Below, piece after piece: positions 16,346 through 29,843 of a stretch of DNA of 64,000 nucleotides (the stretch's first letter is position 1; each line of letters begins with the position of its first letter). The notes under the pieces are model-generated. The model did not search any database and was not told the origin of the DNA. It was given only the letters and a program-made list of their open reading frames with translations. The DNA comes from Demequina gelatinilytica (lineage in GTDB: Bacteria > Actinomycetota > Actinomycetes > Actinomycetales > Demequinaceae). Location of the stretch: the NCBI RefSeq assembly GCF_000971115.1, contig NZ_BBLV01000007.1:62001-126000 (forward strand). Reading direction: 5' to 3'. A program made the position numbers and the translations under genes.

Positions 16346-19300
16346 ATGGGTCGTCGCAGGGTGGTGTCCGCTGTGCTTGCAGCGGTGGTGGTGGGGTCCG
16401 TGCTGGTCGCGGTCCCGGCGGAGGCTGCGGGTCCGCCCGCCCCGGTCGGGCTCGAGGCGAGCAAGTCCGCCGACGGCACCGTGCATTTCGAGTGGGATGC
16501 CGCGCCTGGAGCGAGCGCGTACCGTCTCGAGTGGTCCGCCGACAGCGCCTTCTCGGCGGGGACCGTCACCACGGTCGACACCTACGGGCTCGACCACGTG
16601 ACCCGGTACGCGCTCATGCCGACCGGCGGCGACGTGTACTGGCGCGTGTCCTCGTTCGGCACGGGCGTGGCCGCCGCCACCCTCGGCGATCCCGCCGAGT
16701 CGCAGTGGATCGAGGCCGGCACGGACACCGCACCCGTGCCCGTCGGCCCCGGCGTGACCGGCGCGATGGAGACCTTGGCGTACCCGGCGGCGACGGTGTT
16801 CTCGTGGGAGCCTGTGCCGGGCGCGGTCGCCTATCAGCTCGAGTACACGTTCGACACCCTCGGTGGCGGCGCGAACATCACGACGGCGACCGTCTACGGC
16901 ACGCAGCACGCGCCGTCCGCACCGTTGGCACGCATCGACAACGACGGCAACCCGCTGACGTGGAAGTGGCGTGTGCGCGCGGTGCTCTACAACGGCACCA
17001 CCAGCACCGGCACCACCTACGGCGCGTGGTCGCCGGCGCGCGAGTTCCAGATCACGTGGAGCCAGGCGCCGGAGCTGCTCACGCCGGTCGACGGCGTCGA
17101 CCCGGTGTACTCCGATCTCGAGTTCAGCTGGGCCGCCGTGCCCGGCGCGGCGAAGTACCGCGTGACGTTCGGCACGGCGGTCGAAGGCGACGGCGCATCC
17201 TTGCGCATCCTCAACCCGGTCACACGGGACGTCTACACGACCACCTACATCCCGACCGCCCAGGCCTCCGACAGCACCCGCTACTGGCAGGTCACGCCGC
17301 TCGACTACGCCGGCAACCCTGGAACGGCATCGGCCGTGCAGCAGTACCGCAAGAAGTGGGGATCGCAGGACACGCCCGATGCACCCGCGTCCGCGCCCGA
17401 TGCCGCACCGGCGAGCGTCACAGGTGCCACCACGCGCGAGACGGCGCCCGAGGTCTACCTCTCGGACTTCGAGCTCGAATGGGAGCCGCTCGCTCGCGCG
17501 ACCTTCTACCAGGTCGAGGTCCGTGATGACGCATCCAACCTGCTCGTCTGCCGCACCGCGAGCACGTCCGCGACCATCGTCGCCTACTACGCCTCGGGCC
17601 TCAACAACACCGGCACGACCGAGGTGCTGAAGGGCGCCGGGTCCTGCCTCTGGGACTCGGCGGAGACCAAGCGGATCCAGGCCGACCGCACCTACAACTG
17701 GCGGGTCCGCGCCGTCGACTACGCGGGTTCATCCACCACCGCGTACCAGGCGTCCACGCTCCCTGCCGGGGTCCAGCTGTCGAGCTGGTCCGAGACCCGC
17801 TACGTCACGGTGAAGGCGGAGGATCGCGAGGCGCCGTCCGATGTGGCCATCGATCTCGACCTCGAAGCGTTCGCCACGGACAACCCGGCTGAGGCCAGCG
17901 GACAGCCGGCGTCGCTCATGACGTGGGCGGCAGCCGGTGACGGCTCCTTCGCCCCCGGCTACGAGGTGATCCTCTACAGCAACCCGACGCGGACCGCGGA
18001 GATCGGAAGGTTCCGCACGCCGAGCACCCGGCTGCGTCTCAACGGCGTCCTGTCGGACAACACCACCGCCAACCCGTACTACGCATCGGTGCGCCCGATC
18101 GACCCCGTCAACGTGTCCGGGGTCACGTGGACCTCGGCCGCCTCGAGCGTGATCGGCGGGATCGACAACGAGAGCCTCGAGTCGTTCGTGTGGCAGAAGG
18201 AGAGCCAGTCGCTCACGGGGCTCGCGGCGACCACGCTCGACGACGGCTCCGTGCGCCTCTCCTGGACGCCGCAGAGCGCCACCGGCGAGCTCGACGGCGG
18301 AAGCCGCGGCTACCAGGTGCGGATCTTCAACGGCAGCGTCCAGCAGGGGACCACCAAGAAGATCGAGTTCCCCTTCTACATCGCCCAGAAGCCGGCGGCC
18401 TCCGCGGATTCCGAGTTCCCGTCCACCATGACGGACGTGCCGCTCCCGCCCGGAAGCAACTACGCCTTCGAGGTCGCTCCGCTCGACGCCAACGGCAACC
18501 CCGGGCGGGTCGCGCGGTCCGAGGCGTTCAGCGTCGGCATCGCGACGCCCGTCGTCGTGTCCCCGAGCTCGGCCGATCCGAGCGGCGTGGCCGGCTCGAC
18601 CGTACGCCTGACATGGGGCACGGTCCCCGGTGCCCTGAAGTACTCGGTGCAGTACCGCAAGGTCGGCGCCACGAGCTGGAGCAGCGTGACGGGGGTGTCG
18701 CAGACCTCCACGACGGTGGCCGGGCTGGACCAGGGCGAGTACGAGTGGCAGGTGCGCGCGCACGATGCGTCGAACCAGACGGCGAACGTGAGCGCATGGA
18801 GCGCGGAGGAGACCTTCGTGGTCGGCCAGCCTCAGTCGGCGCTGCGCGTGACCGACGCACTGGCGCTCCCGCTCTCCGACCGCATCCTCCGGTGGGAGTC
18901 CGACGTGGTGGGCGCCACGCGCTTCCAGGTGCAGGTCGCGACCGACGCCGCCTTCACCACCGGCGTCAAGAGCTTCGAGACCATCGCCACCTCCTTCGCC
19001 ATCCCCGACGCGCTCGCCTCGGGTACCCAGTACTACTGGCGGGTGAAGGCGCTTGCGGAGCCGGTGGGTTCGAGCAGCACGATCCGCGTGCTTGCCGTGT
19101 CCGCTGCGGACCCGTTCACCGTGCTGAGCGCTCCTGGGAAGGTCACGGGTCTCAGCCTTACCCGGTCCGGAACAGGGATCAGGGCCGCGTGGAGCCAGCT
19201 GACGGGAGCCGGCACCGGCACCGATCAGCCCATCAGCTACGTGGTCTCGTACCGCGAGAAGTCGACGGACACGGACTGGACCACCGCCACCGAGATCGAG

Positions 19301-20281
19301 ACGGGTGAGCTGGCCACCAGCGCGACCATCCTCGACCTCGAGCACGGCGTGACGTACCAGTTCCGGGTCGCGGGCAGCAGCGAGCAGGGCATCGGGCCGT
19401 GGTCCGACGTCAAGGAGCTGGCGACCGCCACCGCGCCGCTGGCCGCGCCCACGCTCTCCATCACCCCGAAGCTCGGTGAGCTGTCGCTGCGGATCGGGAC
19501 GGTGTCGGCCAACGGCGGCAGCGCGATCACGGGCTACCGGCTCTCCTACCGCAAGGCTTCCAGCGATGTGTGGACCACCACGGAGATCCCGGTGTCGTCG
19601 ACCTACACGTTGTCCGGCCTCAGCCGTGCCACCGGCTACGTGGTGTCGGTCGCTGCGATCAACGCGGTCGGCGACGGTCCCGCCACGGATGTGTCCTCGG
19701 TGACGCTCGGCCTGCCGTCGGCGCCCACCAGCGTCAAGGTCGCGCGCGGAGACAAGGCGGCCACGGTCTCGTGGAAGGCGCCGTCCACGCCGAACGGCAC
19801 CGTGACGTACTACGTCGTCGAGAAGCGCCTGGGCACCAGCGGTGCGTGGACCAGCGCGGGCACCGTGTCCGCCGGCACCACGAAGCTTGTCGCCTCCGGC
19901 CTGGTCAACGGCAAGAAGTACCAGTTCCGGGTGGCTGCGCGCACGAGCGTGGGTGTGGGCAAGTACTCATCCGCCGTCGCGGTCGTCCCGGCCGGCAAGC
20001 CGATCGCGCCGACCACCGTCAAGGCCTCGTCGAGCTCCACGGGCGTCCTCACGTTCTCGTGGTCCAAGGCGTCCGGCAACGGATCACCGATCACCGGATA
20101 CGTGGTCCAGTACTCGACCGACGGCAGCAGGTACACGACGCTCAAGACGGTCGGCACGAGCACGCAGAAGATCACGGCGAAGGTCGGCACGCGCGGGAAG
20201 GCAGTCTACTTCCGCGTGATCGCCAAGAACGCGGTGGGCAAGTCCGCTCCCAGCAGGTCCGTGACCGTGGTGCGGAAGTAG
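16346..20281 (+). CDS. Secreted multidomain fibronectin type III protein
   Basis: 1311 residues. It starts with a Sec signal peptide ([20 protein letters not shown], cleaved near AEA/AG). The rest is a string of beta-sandwich repeats with FN3 landmarks (W near strand B, Y-x-V/L in strand C, G-L...T-x-Y-x-F/W-x-V in strands E-F), about ten to twelve in all. The last four (from about residue 930) are canonical FN3, such as [17 protein letters not shown] and [10 protein letters not shown]. The N-terminal ones are divergent ([16 protein letters not shown]). No sortase motif, C-terminal membrane helix or catalytic domain is visible, so it is probably released or non-covalently attached. I chose ATG 16346 (GGAAGGG 7 nt upstream); earlier in-frame GTG 16295 and ATG 16310 would bury the signal peptide. 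It sits between nusB and pyrR and has its own regulation. Confidence 0.85.
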   Translation: MGRRRVVSAVLAAVVVGSVLVAVPAEAAGPPAPVGLEASKSADGTVHFEWDAAPGASAYRLEWSADSAFSAGTVTTVDTYGLDHVTRYALMPTGGDVYWRVSSFGTGVAAATLGDPAESQWIEAGTDTAPVPVGPGVTGAMETLAYPAATVFSWEPVPGAVAYQLEYTFDTLGGGANITTATVYGTQHAPSAPLARIDNDGNPLTWKWRVRAVLYNGTTSTGTTYGAWSPAREFQITWSQAPELLTPVDGVDPVYSDLEFSWAAVPGAAKYRVTFGTAVEGDGASLRILNPVTRDVYTTTYIPTAQASDSTRYWQVTPLDYAGNPGTASAVQQYRKKWGSQDTPDAPASAPDAAPASVTGATTRETAPEVYLSDFELEWEPLARATFYQVEVRDDASNLLVCRTASTSATIVAYYASGLNNTGTTEVLKGAGSCLWDSAETKRIQADRTYNWRVRAVDYAGSSTTAYQASTLPAGVQLSSWSETRYVTVKAEDREAPSDVAIDLDLEAFATDNPAEASGQPASLMTWAAAGDGSFAPGYEVILYSNPTRTAEIGRFRTPSTRLRLNGVLSDNTTANPYYASVRPIDPVNVSGVTWTSAASSVIGGIDNESLESFVWQKESQSLTGLAATTLDDGSVRLSWTPQSATGELDGGSRGYQVRIFNGSVQQGTTKKIEFPFYIAQKPAASADSEFPSTMTDVPLPPGSNYAFEVAPLDANGNPGRVARSEAFSVGIATPVVVSPSSADPSGVAGSTVRLTWGTVPGALKYSVQYRKVGATSWSSVTGVSQTSTTVAGLDQGEYEWQVRAHDASNQTANVSAWSAEETFVVGQPQSALRVTDALALPLSDRILRWESDVVGATRFQVQVATDAAFTTGVKSFETIATSFAIPDALASGTQYYWRVKALAEPVGSSSTIRVLAVSAADPFTVLSAPGKVTGLSLTRSGTGIRAAWSQLTGAGTGTDQPISYVVSYREKSTDTDWTTATEIETGELATSATILDLEHGVTYQFRVAGSSEQGIGPWSDVKELATATAPLAAPTLSITPKLGELSLRIGTVSANGGSAITGYRLSYRKASSDVWTTTEIPVSSTYTLSGLSRATGYVVSVAAINAVGDGPATDVSSVTLGLPSAPTSVKVARGDKAATVSWKAPSTPNGTVTYYVVEKRLGTSGAWTSAGTVSAGTTKLVASGLVNGKKYQFRVAARTSVGVGKYSSAVAVVPAGKPIAPTTVKASSSSTGVLTFSWSKASGNGSPITGYVVQYSTDGSRYTTLKTVGTSTQKITAKVGTRGKAVYFRVIAKNAVGKSAPSRSVTVVRK

Positions 20282-20298
20282 CTCGACCGAGCGGTGAA

Positions 20299-20343
20299 GG
20301 GGCCCGGATCGTCACGGTCCGGGCCCCGTCCGCTCTCGCGGAC
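20299..20343 (+). terminator. Tandem terminator hairpins after the FN3 gene
   Basis: The first stem pairs 20299-20308 (GGGGCCCGGA) with 20318-20327; the second pairs 20328-20333 (GTCCGC) with 20338-20343 around TCTC. Both are perfect. They isolate the pyr operon. Confidence 0.8.
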
Positions 20344-20369
20344 GGCACCCCATCAGGGCCGCCGTCGGG

Positions 20370-20375
20370 TAGTGT
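20370..20375 (+). promoter_or_regulatory. pyr operon -10 element
   Basis: TAGTGT 20 nt before the PyrR binding loop; transcription would begin near 20382 and give a leader of about 56 nt that contains the loop. Confidence 0.5.
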
Positions 20376-20394
20376 GGCTCCCGCAACCCAGACA

Positions 20395-20428
20395 TCCTTT
20401 AATGACCGTCCTGTGAGGCGGGGAAGGG
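20395..20428 (+). promoter_or_regulatory. PyrR RNA-binding loop overlapping the pyrR ribosome site
   Basis: The leader folds as CCTT (20396-20399) with AAGG (20424-20427), a purine-rich internal bulge, CCG (20406-20408) with CGG (20419-20421), and a 10-nt loop TCCTGTGAGG. The loop matches the conserved UCCnGnGAGG of PyrR-binding RNA. The 3' strand is the pyrR Shine-Dalgarno region (GGGAAGGGGG, 7 nt before GTG). Binding of UMP-loaded PyrR would hide the ribosome site, the translational repression known for mycobacterial pyr operons. No separate antiterminator/terminator pair is visible. Confidence 0.85.
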
Positions 20429-20437
20429 GGTCGCCAG

Positions 20438-20980
20438 GTGACTGGCACCATCATGGGGGCGGCGGACATCTCGCGCGCTCTCACACGCATCGCCCACGAG
20501 ATCGTGGAGCGCAACGACGGAGCCCTCGACGTGGTGCTCCTCGGGATCCCGAGCCGCGGGCTGCCGCTCGCGCATCGTCTCGCGCAGCGCATCGCGGAGA
20601 TCGAGCCCGGCTTCGACGCGGACGTCGCCACCGGCGCGCTCGACATCACGATGTACCGCGACGACCTCTTCAAGAACCCCACGCGCGCCATCGGCACCAC
20701 GACCGTCCCGGCCGCCGGCATCGACGATGCCGTGGTGGTCCTGGTCGACGACGTCTTCCACACGGGCCGCACCATCCGCGCCGCGCTCGACGCGATCCGC
20801 GACCTCGGCCGCCCGCGTGCGGTCCAGCTCGCCACCCTGGTGGACCGTGGGCACCGCGAGCTGCCCATCCGCGCCGACTTCGTGGGCAAGAACATCCCCA
20901 CCGCGCGGTCGGAGCGCGTCGACGTCCACGTCGAGGAGCTCGACGGCGAGGACGCCGTCATCCTGCGGAAGGGGGAGTGA
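20438..20980 (+). CDS. pyrR: Pyrimidine operon regulator PyrR / uracil phosphoribosyltransferase
   Basis: 180 residues of the PRT fold, with the PRPP-binding signature [20 protein letters not shown] near residues 99-118 and the earlier [14 protein letters not shown]. PyrR binds its own leader RNA when UMP is high and often retains uracil phosphoribosyltransferase activity. The GTG at 20438 is 7 nt from the ribosome site that lies inside the RNA loop; ATG 20453 is an alternative. The next gene, pyrB, starts 2 nt after the stop. Confidence 0.95.
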   Translation: MTGTIMGAADISRALTRIAHEIVERNDGALDVVLLGIPSRGLPLAHRLAQRIAEIEPGFDADVATGALDITMYRDDLFKNPTRAIGTTTVPAAGIDDAVVVLVDDVFHTGRTIRAALDAIRDLGRPRAVQLATLVDRGHRELPIRADFVGKNIPTARSERVDVHVEELDGEDAVILRKGE

Positions 20981-20982
20981 CG

Positions 20983-21942
20983 ATGCGCCACCTCCTCTCG
21001 ACCAAGGACCTGTCGCGCGACGACGCGATCCTCATCCTCGACACCGCGGCCCAGATGGCGGCCACGCAGGAGCGCGAGGTCCGCAAGCTCCCGACGCTGC
21101 GCGGCAAGACCGTGGTGAACCTCTTCTTCGAGGACTCGACCCGCACCCGCATCTCCTTCGAGGCCGCCGCCAAGCGCCTCAGCGCGGACGTCATCAACTT
21201 CTCCGCCAAGGGCAGCTCCGTGAGCAAGGGCGAGTCCCTCAAGGACACCGCGCTCACGCTCCAGGCGATGGGGGCCGACGCCGTGGTGGTCCGGCACTGG
21301 GCCTCCGGCGCGGCGTACCAGCTCGCTCATGGCGGCTGGCTGCACGGCAGCGTCCTCAACGCGGGCGACGGCACGCACCAGCACCCCACGCAGTCGCTGC
21401 TCGACGCCTTCACGATGCGCCGCCACCTGGTGAGCGATCCGACCGGAGCCGACCTCGCGGGCCTCACCGTCGCGATCGTCGGCGATGTGCTGCACAGCCG
21501 CGTCGCGCGCTCCAACGTCCACCTGCTCCACACGCTCGGCGCCAAGGTGGTGCTCGTGGCGCCGGCCACGCTGGTCCCGGTCGGCATCGAGCCGTGGCCG
21601 TGCGACGTGGTCCACACGCTCGATCAGGCGCTCGAGGCCTACGAGATCGACGCGCTCATGATGCTCCGCGTCCAGCGCGAGCGCATGACCGGTGGAGGGT
21701 CGGCATTCTTCCCGAGCCCCGCCGAGTACACGCGCCTGTTCGGCCTCGACGGAGATCGCCTGCGTCGCCTGCCGGACCACGCCATCGTCATGCACCCCGG
21801 CCCCATGAACCGGGGCCTCGAGATCTCGGCCGAGGCCGCCGACTCGCCCCGCTCCGTCATCGTGGAGCAGGTCGCGAACGGCGTCGCCGTCCGCATGGCC
21901 GCCCTGTACCTGCTGCTTGCCGGAGAGGAGGGCGCCCAGTGA
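20983..21942 (+). CDS. pyrB: Aspartate carbamoyltransferase catalytic chain
   Basis: 319 residues. It forms N-carbamoyl-L-aspartate. The carbamoyl-phosphate site [19 protein letters not shown] lies near residues 47-65, [12 protein letters not shown] near 128 and [11 protein letters not shown] near 270. No regulatory chain (pyrI) is present, as usual in actinobacteria. GGGGGAG precedes the ATG by 5 nt, and the gene overlaps pyrC by 4 nt. Confidence 0.97.
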   Translation: MRHLLSTKDLSRDDAILILDTAAQMAATQEREVRKLPTLRGKTVVNLFFEDSTRTRISFEAAAKRLSADVINFSAKGSSVSKGESLKDTALTLQAMGADAVVVRHWASGAAYQLAHGGWLHGSVLNAGDGTHQHPTQSLLDAFTMRRHLVSDPTGADLAGLTVAIVGDVLHSRVARSNVHLLHTLGAKVVLVAPATLVPVGIEPWPCDVVHTLDQALEAYEIDALMMLRVQRERMTGGGSAFFPSPAEYTRLFGLDGDRLRRLPDHAIVMHPGPMNRGLEISAEAADSPRSVIVEQVANGVAVRMAALYLLLAGEEGAQ

Positions 21943-23243
21943 GCCGCCCCATCGTCATCGAGAACGCGTCGCTGTACGGCGACACCACCGCCAGCATCCT
22001 CGTCGAGGACGGCGTCATCACGGCGGTGGGGGAGGTGGCCGCCCCGGAGGGTGCCGTGGTGGTCGACGCCACCGGGCTCATCGCGCTCCCGGGCCTGGTC
22101 GACCTGCACACGCACCTGCGCGAGCCGGGGCGTGAGGACGCCGAGACCATCGAGACCGGTTCCCGCGCGGCGTCCCGCGGCGGTTGGACCGCGGTCTTCG
22201 CGATGGCGAACACGAACCCCGTCGCGGACACCGCGGGCGTGGTCGAGCAGGTGTGGAGCCGCGGCCGCGAGATCGGCCTGGTCGACGTCTTCCCGGTGGG
22301 CGCCGTCACGGTGGGCCTCAAGGGCGAGCACCTGTCGGAGATGGGTGCCATGGCGCACTCGAAGGCGAACGTCCGCCTGTTCTCGGACGACGGCGTGTGC
22401 GTCTACGACCCTGTCATCATGCGTCGCGCTCTCGAGTACGTGAAGACCTTCGACGGCGCGATCGTCCAGCATGCGCAGGACCTGCGCCTGACCGAGGGCT
22501 CCCAGATGCATGAGGGCGAGGTGAGCGCCGAGCTCGGCCTCGCGGGCTGGCCCGCCGTCGCCGAGGAGTCGATCGTCGCGCGCGACGCCCTGCTCGCCGA
22601 GCACGTCGGATCCCGCGTGCACGTGCAGCATCTGTCCACCGCCGGCTCGGTGGAGATCATCCGGTGGGCGAAGGCCCGCGGCATCAGCGTGACCGCAGAG
22701 GCCACGCCCCACCACCTGCTCCTCACCGACGAGTCCGCGCGGACCTACGACCCGCTGTTCAAGGTCAACCCGCCGCTGCGCACCCAGTCCGACGTCGATG
22801 CTCTCCGTGCCGCCGTCGCGGACGGCACCATCGACATCATCGCGACCGACCACGCGCCGCACGCGGCCGAGGACAAGGACTGCGAGTGGGCCGCCGCCTC
22901 GTTCGGCATGCTCGGCCTGGAGACCGCTCTCGGCGTGATCCAGAAGGCCCTGGTCGACACGGGCGCGCTCACCTGGCGCGACGTCGCGCGCCTCATGTCG
23001 GAGAACCCCGCCCGCATCGGCAAGGTCGACGACCAGCACGGTCGTCCGCTCGCCGAGGGCGAGCCCGCCAACATCACCCTGGTGGACCCGGCCGCCGCGT
23101 GGACCGTCGACGGCGCCCAGCTGGCGTCGCGCGCCTCCAACACCCCGTACGGTGGCATGGAGCTTCCGGGCCGCGCCGTGGCCACCCTGCTCCGTGGCGA
23201 GCCCACCTACCTCAGCCCCCGTTTCGAAGGAGCGTTCGCGTGA
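21939..23243 (+). CDS. pyrC: Dihydroorotase (class I)
   Basis: 434 residues of an amidohydrolase-fold zinc enzyme that cyclises carbamoyl aspartate. Metal-site motifs are [20 protein letters not shown] near residue 60, then [16 protein letters not shown], and [15 protein letters not shown] near 304 with the catalytic Asp. Class I is chosen by length and the internal [10 protein letters not shown] segment. The GTG start (GTGA overlap with pyrB) is the only in-frame one giving a normal N-terminus. Confidence 0.97.
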   Translation: MSRPIVIENASLYGDTTASILVEDGVITAVGEVAAPEGAVVVDATGLIALPGLVDLHTHLREPGREDAETIETGSRAASRGGWTAVFAMANTNPVADTAGVVEQVWSRGREIGLVDVFPVGAVTVGLKGEHLSEMGAMAHSKANVRLFSDDGVCVYDPVIMRRALEYVKTFDGAIVQHAQDLRLTEGSQMHEGEVSAELGLAGWPAVAEESIVARDALLAEHVGSRVHVQHLSTAGSVEIIRWAKARGISVTAEATPHHLLLTDESARTYDPLFKVNPPLRTQSDVDALRAAVADGTIDIIATDHAPHAAEDKDCEWAAASFGMLGLETALGVIQKALVDTGALTWRDVARLMSENPARIGKVDDQHGRPLAEGEPANITLVDPAAAWTVDGAQLASRASNTPYGGMELPGRAVATLLRGEPTYLSPRFEGAFA

Positions 23244-24362
23244 CCGATGCGACCCGCGCAGTCCTCGTCCTCGAGGACGGCCAGACGTTCGAGGGCCGCG
23301 CCTACGGCGCGGTCGGCGAGACGCTCGGCGAGATCGTCTTCAACACCGGCATGACCGGCTACCAGGAGACCCTCACCGACCCGAGCTACCACAAGCAGAT
23401 CGTCGTGATGACGGCGCCGCACATCGGCAACACCGGGGTCAACGACGAGGACGACGAGTCGCGCCAGTACTGGGTCGCCGGCTATGTGGTCCGCGATCCC
23501 GCGCGCCGGCCGTCGAACTGGCGTGCCCAGCGGAGCCTCGACGAGGACCTGGTATCGCAGGGCGTGGTGGGCATCTCGGGCATCGACACCCGCCAGCTCA
23601 CCCGCGTGCTGCGCACCGCGGGCGTGATGCGCGCCGGCATCTTCTCGGGCGAGGCCCTCGCGTCGGACGATGCGCTGCTGGCCCGGGTGCGCGAGTCCGC
23701 CCAGATGAAGGGCGCGCACCTCGCGGACGAGGTCTCGGTCACCGAGCCCTACGAGGTCGCCGCGATCGGCGAGGAGCAGGCCCACGTGGTGGCCGTCGAC
23801 CTCGGCATCAAGGCGATGACGCCGCATCAGATGGCCCAGCGCGGCATCCGCGTCACGGTGGTGCCCTCGCGCATGCCCGCCGCGGAGATCCTCGCGATGA
23901 GCCCCGACGGCGTGTTCTTCTCCAACGGCCCCGGCGACCCGGGCGCCGCGGACGCGACGGTGGCGACGCTCCGCGAGATCCTCGACGCGAAGGTGCCGTT
24001 CTTCGGCATCTGCTTCGGCAACCAGATCCTGGGTCGCGCGCTCGGCTACGGCACGTACAAGCTCGCCTTCGGCCACCGCGGCATCAACCAGCCCGTGATG
24101 GACCGCACCACGGGCAAGGTCGAGGTCACCGCGCACAACCACGGCTTCGCCGTGGACGCACCGCTCGAGGGCGAGTCCGACTCCCCGAACGGCTACGGCA
24201 AGGTGCTCGTGAGCCACGTGTGCCTCAACGACGACGTGGTCGAGGGCCTCGAGTGCCGCGACATCCCCGCGTTCTCGGTCCAGTACCACCCGGAGGCCGC
24301 GGCGGGTCCGCACGACGCCTCGTACCTCTTCGACCGCTTCCTCGACCTCATGAAGGGCCGCA

Positions 24363-24370
<8 letters not shown>
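23240..24370 (+). CDS. carA: Carbamoyl-phosphate synthase small subunit
   Basis: 376 residues. An N-terminal CarA domain ([33 protein letters not shown]) is followed by a class I glutamine amidotransferase domain with the nucleophile in [16 protein letters not shown] near residue 257 and His-Glu in [13 protein letters not shown] near 350. It supplies ammonia to CarB. It overlaps pyrC by 4 nt and carB by 8 nt, so subunit translation is coupled. The small membrane-protein gene often found between pyrC and carA in other actinobacteria is absent. Confidence 0.97.
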
Positions 24371-27659
<3,289 letters not shown>

Positions 27660-27665
27660 CTCCCT

Positions 27666-27705
27666 CGCGTCGCATCGTCCCCTGGCCGGGGGACGATGCG
27701 ACGCG
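27666..27705 (+). terminator. Terminator of the pyr operon after carB
   Basis: The arms 27666-27682 and 27689-27705 are complementary over 17 bp without mismatch; the loop is TGGCCG. No U-tail. Confidence 0.88.
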
Positions 27706-27742
27706 CCCGGCGTGCGCCCGCGCGCGCGCCCAACATCGCAGG

Positions 27743-27748
27743 TAGTGT
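27743..27748 (+). promoter_or_regulatory. pyrF -10 element
   Basis: TAGTGT, identical to the hexamer of the pyrR promoter; the leader would be about 36 nt and ends in a strong AAGGAGG. No PyrR loop is visible here. Confidence 0.5.
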
Positions 27749-27790
27749 GTCAATGGCTGCACATTTGGGGCAGCTCGCAAGGAGGTAGGG

Positions 27791-28630
27791 ATGGCGTTCG
27801 GCGCCCGTCTCGCGGCCGCGATGGACCAGTACGGTCCGCTCTGTGTGGGGATCGATCCCCACCCGGGTCTGCTCGCGGCGTGGGGCATGGAGGACACGGC
27901 GCAGTCGCTCGCCGATTTCGGCGATGCGGTGCTCGAGGCTGCGGCCGGCGCGTGCGCGGCGGTCAAGCCCAATGCGGCGTTCTTCGAGCGTCACGGCTCC
28001 GCAGGGGTCGCGGCTCTCGAGCATGTGCTGGGCCGCGCGCGTGAGCTGGGCATCCTCACGGTGCTCGACGCGAAGCGGGGCGACATCGGCTCGACCATGC
28101 AGGGCTACGCGGACTCGTACCTGCGGCCCGGCGCCCCGCTCGAGGCGGACTCGCTCACCGTCTCGCCCTATCTGGGCTTCGGCTCGCTGAAGCCCGCCCT
28201 CGATCTTGCCGCGGAGCACGGCAAGGGCATATTCGTGCTGGCGCTCACCTCGAACCCCGAGGGACCGGAGGTGCAGCACGCGATCGCGCCGGACGGCCGA
28301 GCCGTCGCGGCCGTGGTCGCCGACGAGGCGGCCGCGCTGAACATCGATGCCAGCCCCATGGGAGACGTCGGCCTGGTGGTCGGCGCGACCGTGGGGGACG
28401 CCGTCCAGCGGCTCGGCATCGATCTGGACCGGGTCAATGGTCCCATCCTGTCCCCTGGAGTGGGTGCTCAAGGGGCGGGTGCGGCGGAATTGTCCCTGGT
28501 CTTCGGGAACGCGCGGGGTCGCGTGCTCGTCAACCAGTCGAGGGGCGTGCTTCAGGCCGGCCCCGTCGTCGAGAAGCTGCGCGAGGCCACCATCGAGGCA
28601 TCGTCCGCAGCGAGGAGCATCCTGCGCTAG
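27791..28630 (+). CDS. pyrF: Orotidine 5'-phosphate decarboxylase (type 2)
   Basis: 279 residues, the longer type 2 family typical of actinobacteria. The catalytic Asp-Lys array is in VLDAKRGDIGSTMQGYA near residue 92, and the phosphate-binding C-terminal segment is in NARGRVLVNQSRGV. It makes UMP. The ATG has a near-perfect GGAGG 5 nt upstream. It is separated from carB by a terminator and its own promoter, so it can escape PyrR control. No pyrD or pyrE gene is in the window. Confidence 0.95.
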   Translation: MAFGARLAAAMDQYGPLCVGIDPHPGLLAAWGMEDTAQSLADFGDAVLEAAAGACAAVKPNAAFFERHGSAGVAALEHVLGRARELGILTVLDAKRGDIGSTMQGYADSYLRPGAPLEADSLTVSPYLGFGSLKPALDLAAEHGKGIFVLALTSNPEGPEVQHAIAPDGRAVAAVVADEAAALNIDASPMGDVGLVVGATVGDAVQRLGIDLDRVNGPILSPGVGAQGAGAAELSLVFGNARGRVLVNQSRGVLQAGPVVEKLREATIEASSAARSILR

Positions 28631-28658
28631 TCGCAGGCCGACTTTGGAGGGAGAGGCC

Positions 28659-28973
28659 ATGGCCACCCCGGAACTTACCGATGAGCAGCGCGCGGCAGCG
28701 CTGGTGAAGGCGACCGCAGTGCGGTCCGCGCGACGTGTCTTCAAGGAGGAGCTCACGCGGGGGGAGATGTCCCTCGCAGAGGCGATCCGGCGGGCGAAGG
28801 CGGATGAGGCCCTGGCCGGCATCCGCGTGCGCGACCTGCTGCAGTGCCTTCCCGGCATCGGCCCCAAGCGCGCGCAGCTCGTGATGGAGGAGATCGGCAT
28901 CTCGCTCGCCCGCCGCATCCGCGGCCTCGGCCAGCACCAGGTCGACGCGCTCGTCGAACGCGAGCGTCGATGA
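28659..28973 (+). CDS. mihF: Actinobacterial integration host factor MihF
   Basis: 104 residues. Helical N-terminus, then the H2TH-like nucleic-acid-binding segment [28 protein letters not shown] typical of mIHF. This nucleoid-associated protein binds and compacts DNA. GGAGGGAGAGG precedes the ATG. It sits between pyrF and gmk as in mycobacteria and streptomycetes and overlaps gmk by 4 nt. Confidence 0.94.
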   Translation: MATPELTDEQRAAALVKATAVRSARRVFKEELTRGEMSLAEAIRRAKADEALAGIRVRDLLQCLPGIGPKRAQLVMEEIGISLARRIRGLGQHQVDALVERERR

Positions 28974-29524
28974 GCCGACTCATCGTCCTTGCCGGCCCGA
29001 CGGCGGTCGGCAAGGGCACCGTCGTGCGCACGTTGCGCGACATGGCACCTGAGGTCTACATCTCCGTCTCCGCGACCACGCGCGAACCGCGTCCGGGCGA
29101 GGTGGACGGCGTCCATTACCACTTCATCTCGCGCGACGACTTCGAGCGTCGCATCGCGGCGGGGGAGTTCCTCGAGCACGCCGTGGTCCATGGTCAGAAC
29201 CGGTACGGCACGCTGAGGGGCCCGGTCGACGAGCGCCTGGCCCAGGGCGAGCCCGTGCTCCTGGAGATCGACCTCCAGGGCGCCCGGCAGGTCAAGGAGA
29301 CGATGCCTGACGCGCACTTCGTCTTCCTCGCGCCGCCGTCGTGGGACGAGCTGGTGAACAGGCTCGTCGGTCGCGGCACCGAGGGCGAGGAGGAGCGCGA
29401 GCGTCGTCTCGCCACCGCGCGGGACGAGATGGCGGCCGTGGAGGAGTTCGACCAGGTCATCGTCAACGACACCGTCGAACGCGCCGCGGAGGAGCTCCTG
29501 TCGGTGGTCCGCGGGACCCGGTAG
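28970..29524 (+). CDS. gmk: Guanylate kinase
   Basis: 184 residues. It phosphorylates GMP to GDP. The P-loop is [14 protein letters not shown] near residue 6, the GMP-binding domain contains [21 protein letters not shown] near 40 (in pieces) with the expected Arg, Tyr and Glu, and the lid is around [15 protein letters not shown]. Start ATGA overlaps mihF. Its TAG stop doubles as the start of the rpoZ -10 hexamer. Confidence 0.96.
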   Translation: MSRLIVLAGPTAVGKGTVVRTLRDMAPEVYISVSATTREPRPGEVDGVHYHFISRDDFERRIAAGEFLEHAVVHGQNRYGTLRGPVDERLAQGEPVLLEIDLQGARQVKETMPDAHFVFLAPPSWDELVNRLVGRGTEGEEERERRLATARDEMAAVEEFDQVIVNDTVERAAEELLSVVRGTR

Positions 29525-29527
29525 ACT
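29522..29527 (+). promoter_or_regulatory. rpoZ -10 element overlapping the gmk stop codon
   Basis: TAGACT: bases 29522-29524 are the gmk stop. The predicted start near 29534 gives a leader of about 29 nt with a T-rich stretch and GAGGAG at 29552-29557. Confidence 0.5.
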
Positions 29528-29562
29528 GTCCCGAGTCTTTTTGTGAAATCTGAGGAGTGAAC

Positions 29563-29835
29563 GTGGCCGGAACCGTCGCCAACCCCATCGGCATCACCAA
29601 CCCGCCGATCGACGAGCTGCTCGCCAAGGTCGACTCGAAGTACGCCCTGGTGATCTACGCGTCCAAGCGTGCGCGCCAGATCAACTCGTACTACGAGGCG
29701 CTGGGCGAGGGCCACTTCGAGAACGTGGGCCCGCTCGTCGAGGCCGACACCACCGACAAGCCGCTGTCGGTCGCGCTGCGCGAGCTCAACCAGGGCGACC
29801 TGCTCGAGCTCGGCGACTCCGCCGAGCAGCAGTAA
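29563..29835 (+). CDS. rpoZ: DNA-directed RNA polymerase omega subunit
   Basis: 90 residues with the omega core [32 protein letters not shown], which clamps the beta-prime C-terminus and aids polymerase assembly. I chose GTG 29563 (GAGGAG 5 nt upstream) over GTG 29557, which lies inside the ribosome site. It is followed 8 nt later by coaBC. Confidence 0.95.
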   Translation: MAGTVANPIGITNPPIDELLAKVDSKYALVIYASKRARQINSYYEALGEGHFENVGPLVEADTTDKPLSVALRELNQGDLLELGDSAEQQ

Positions 29836-29843
29836 CCCCTTCC

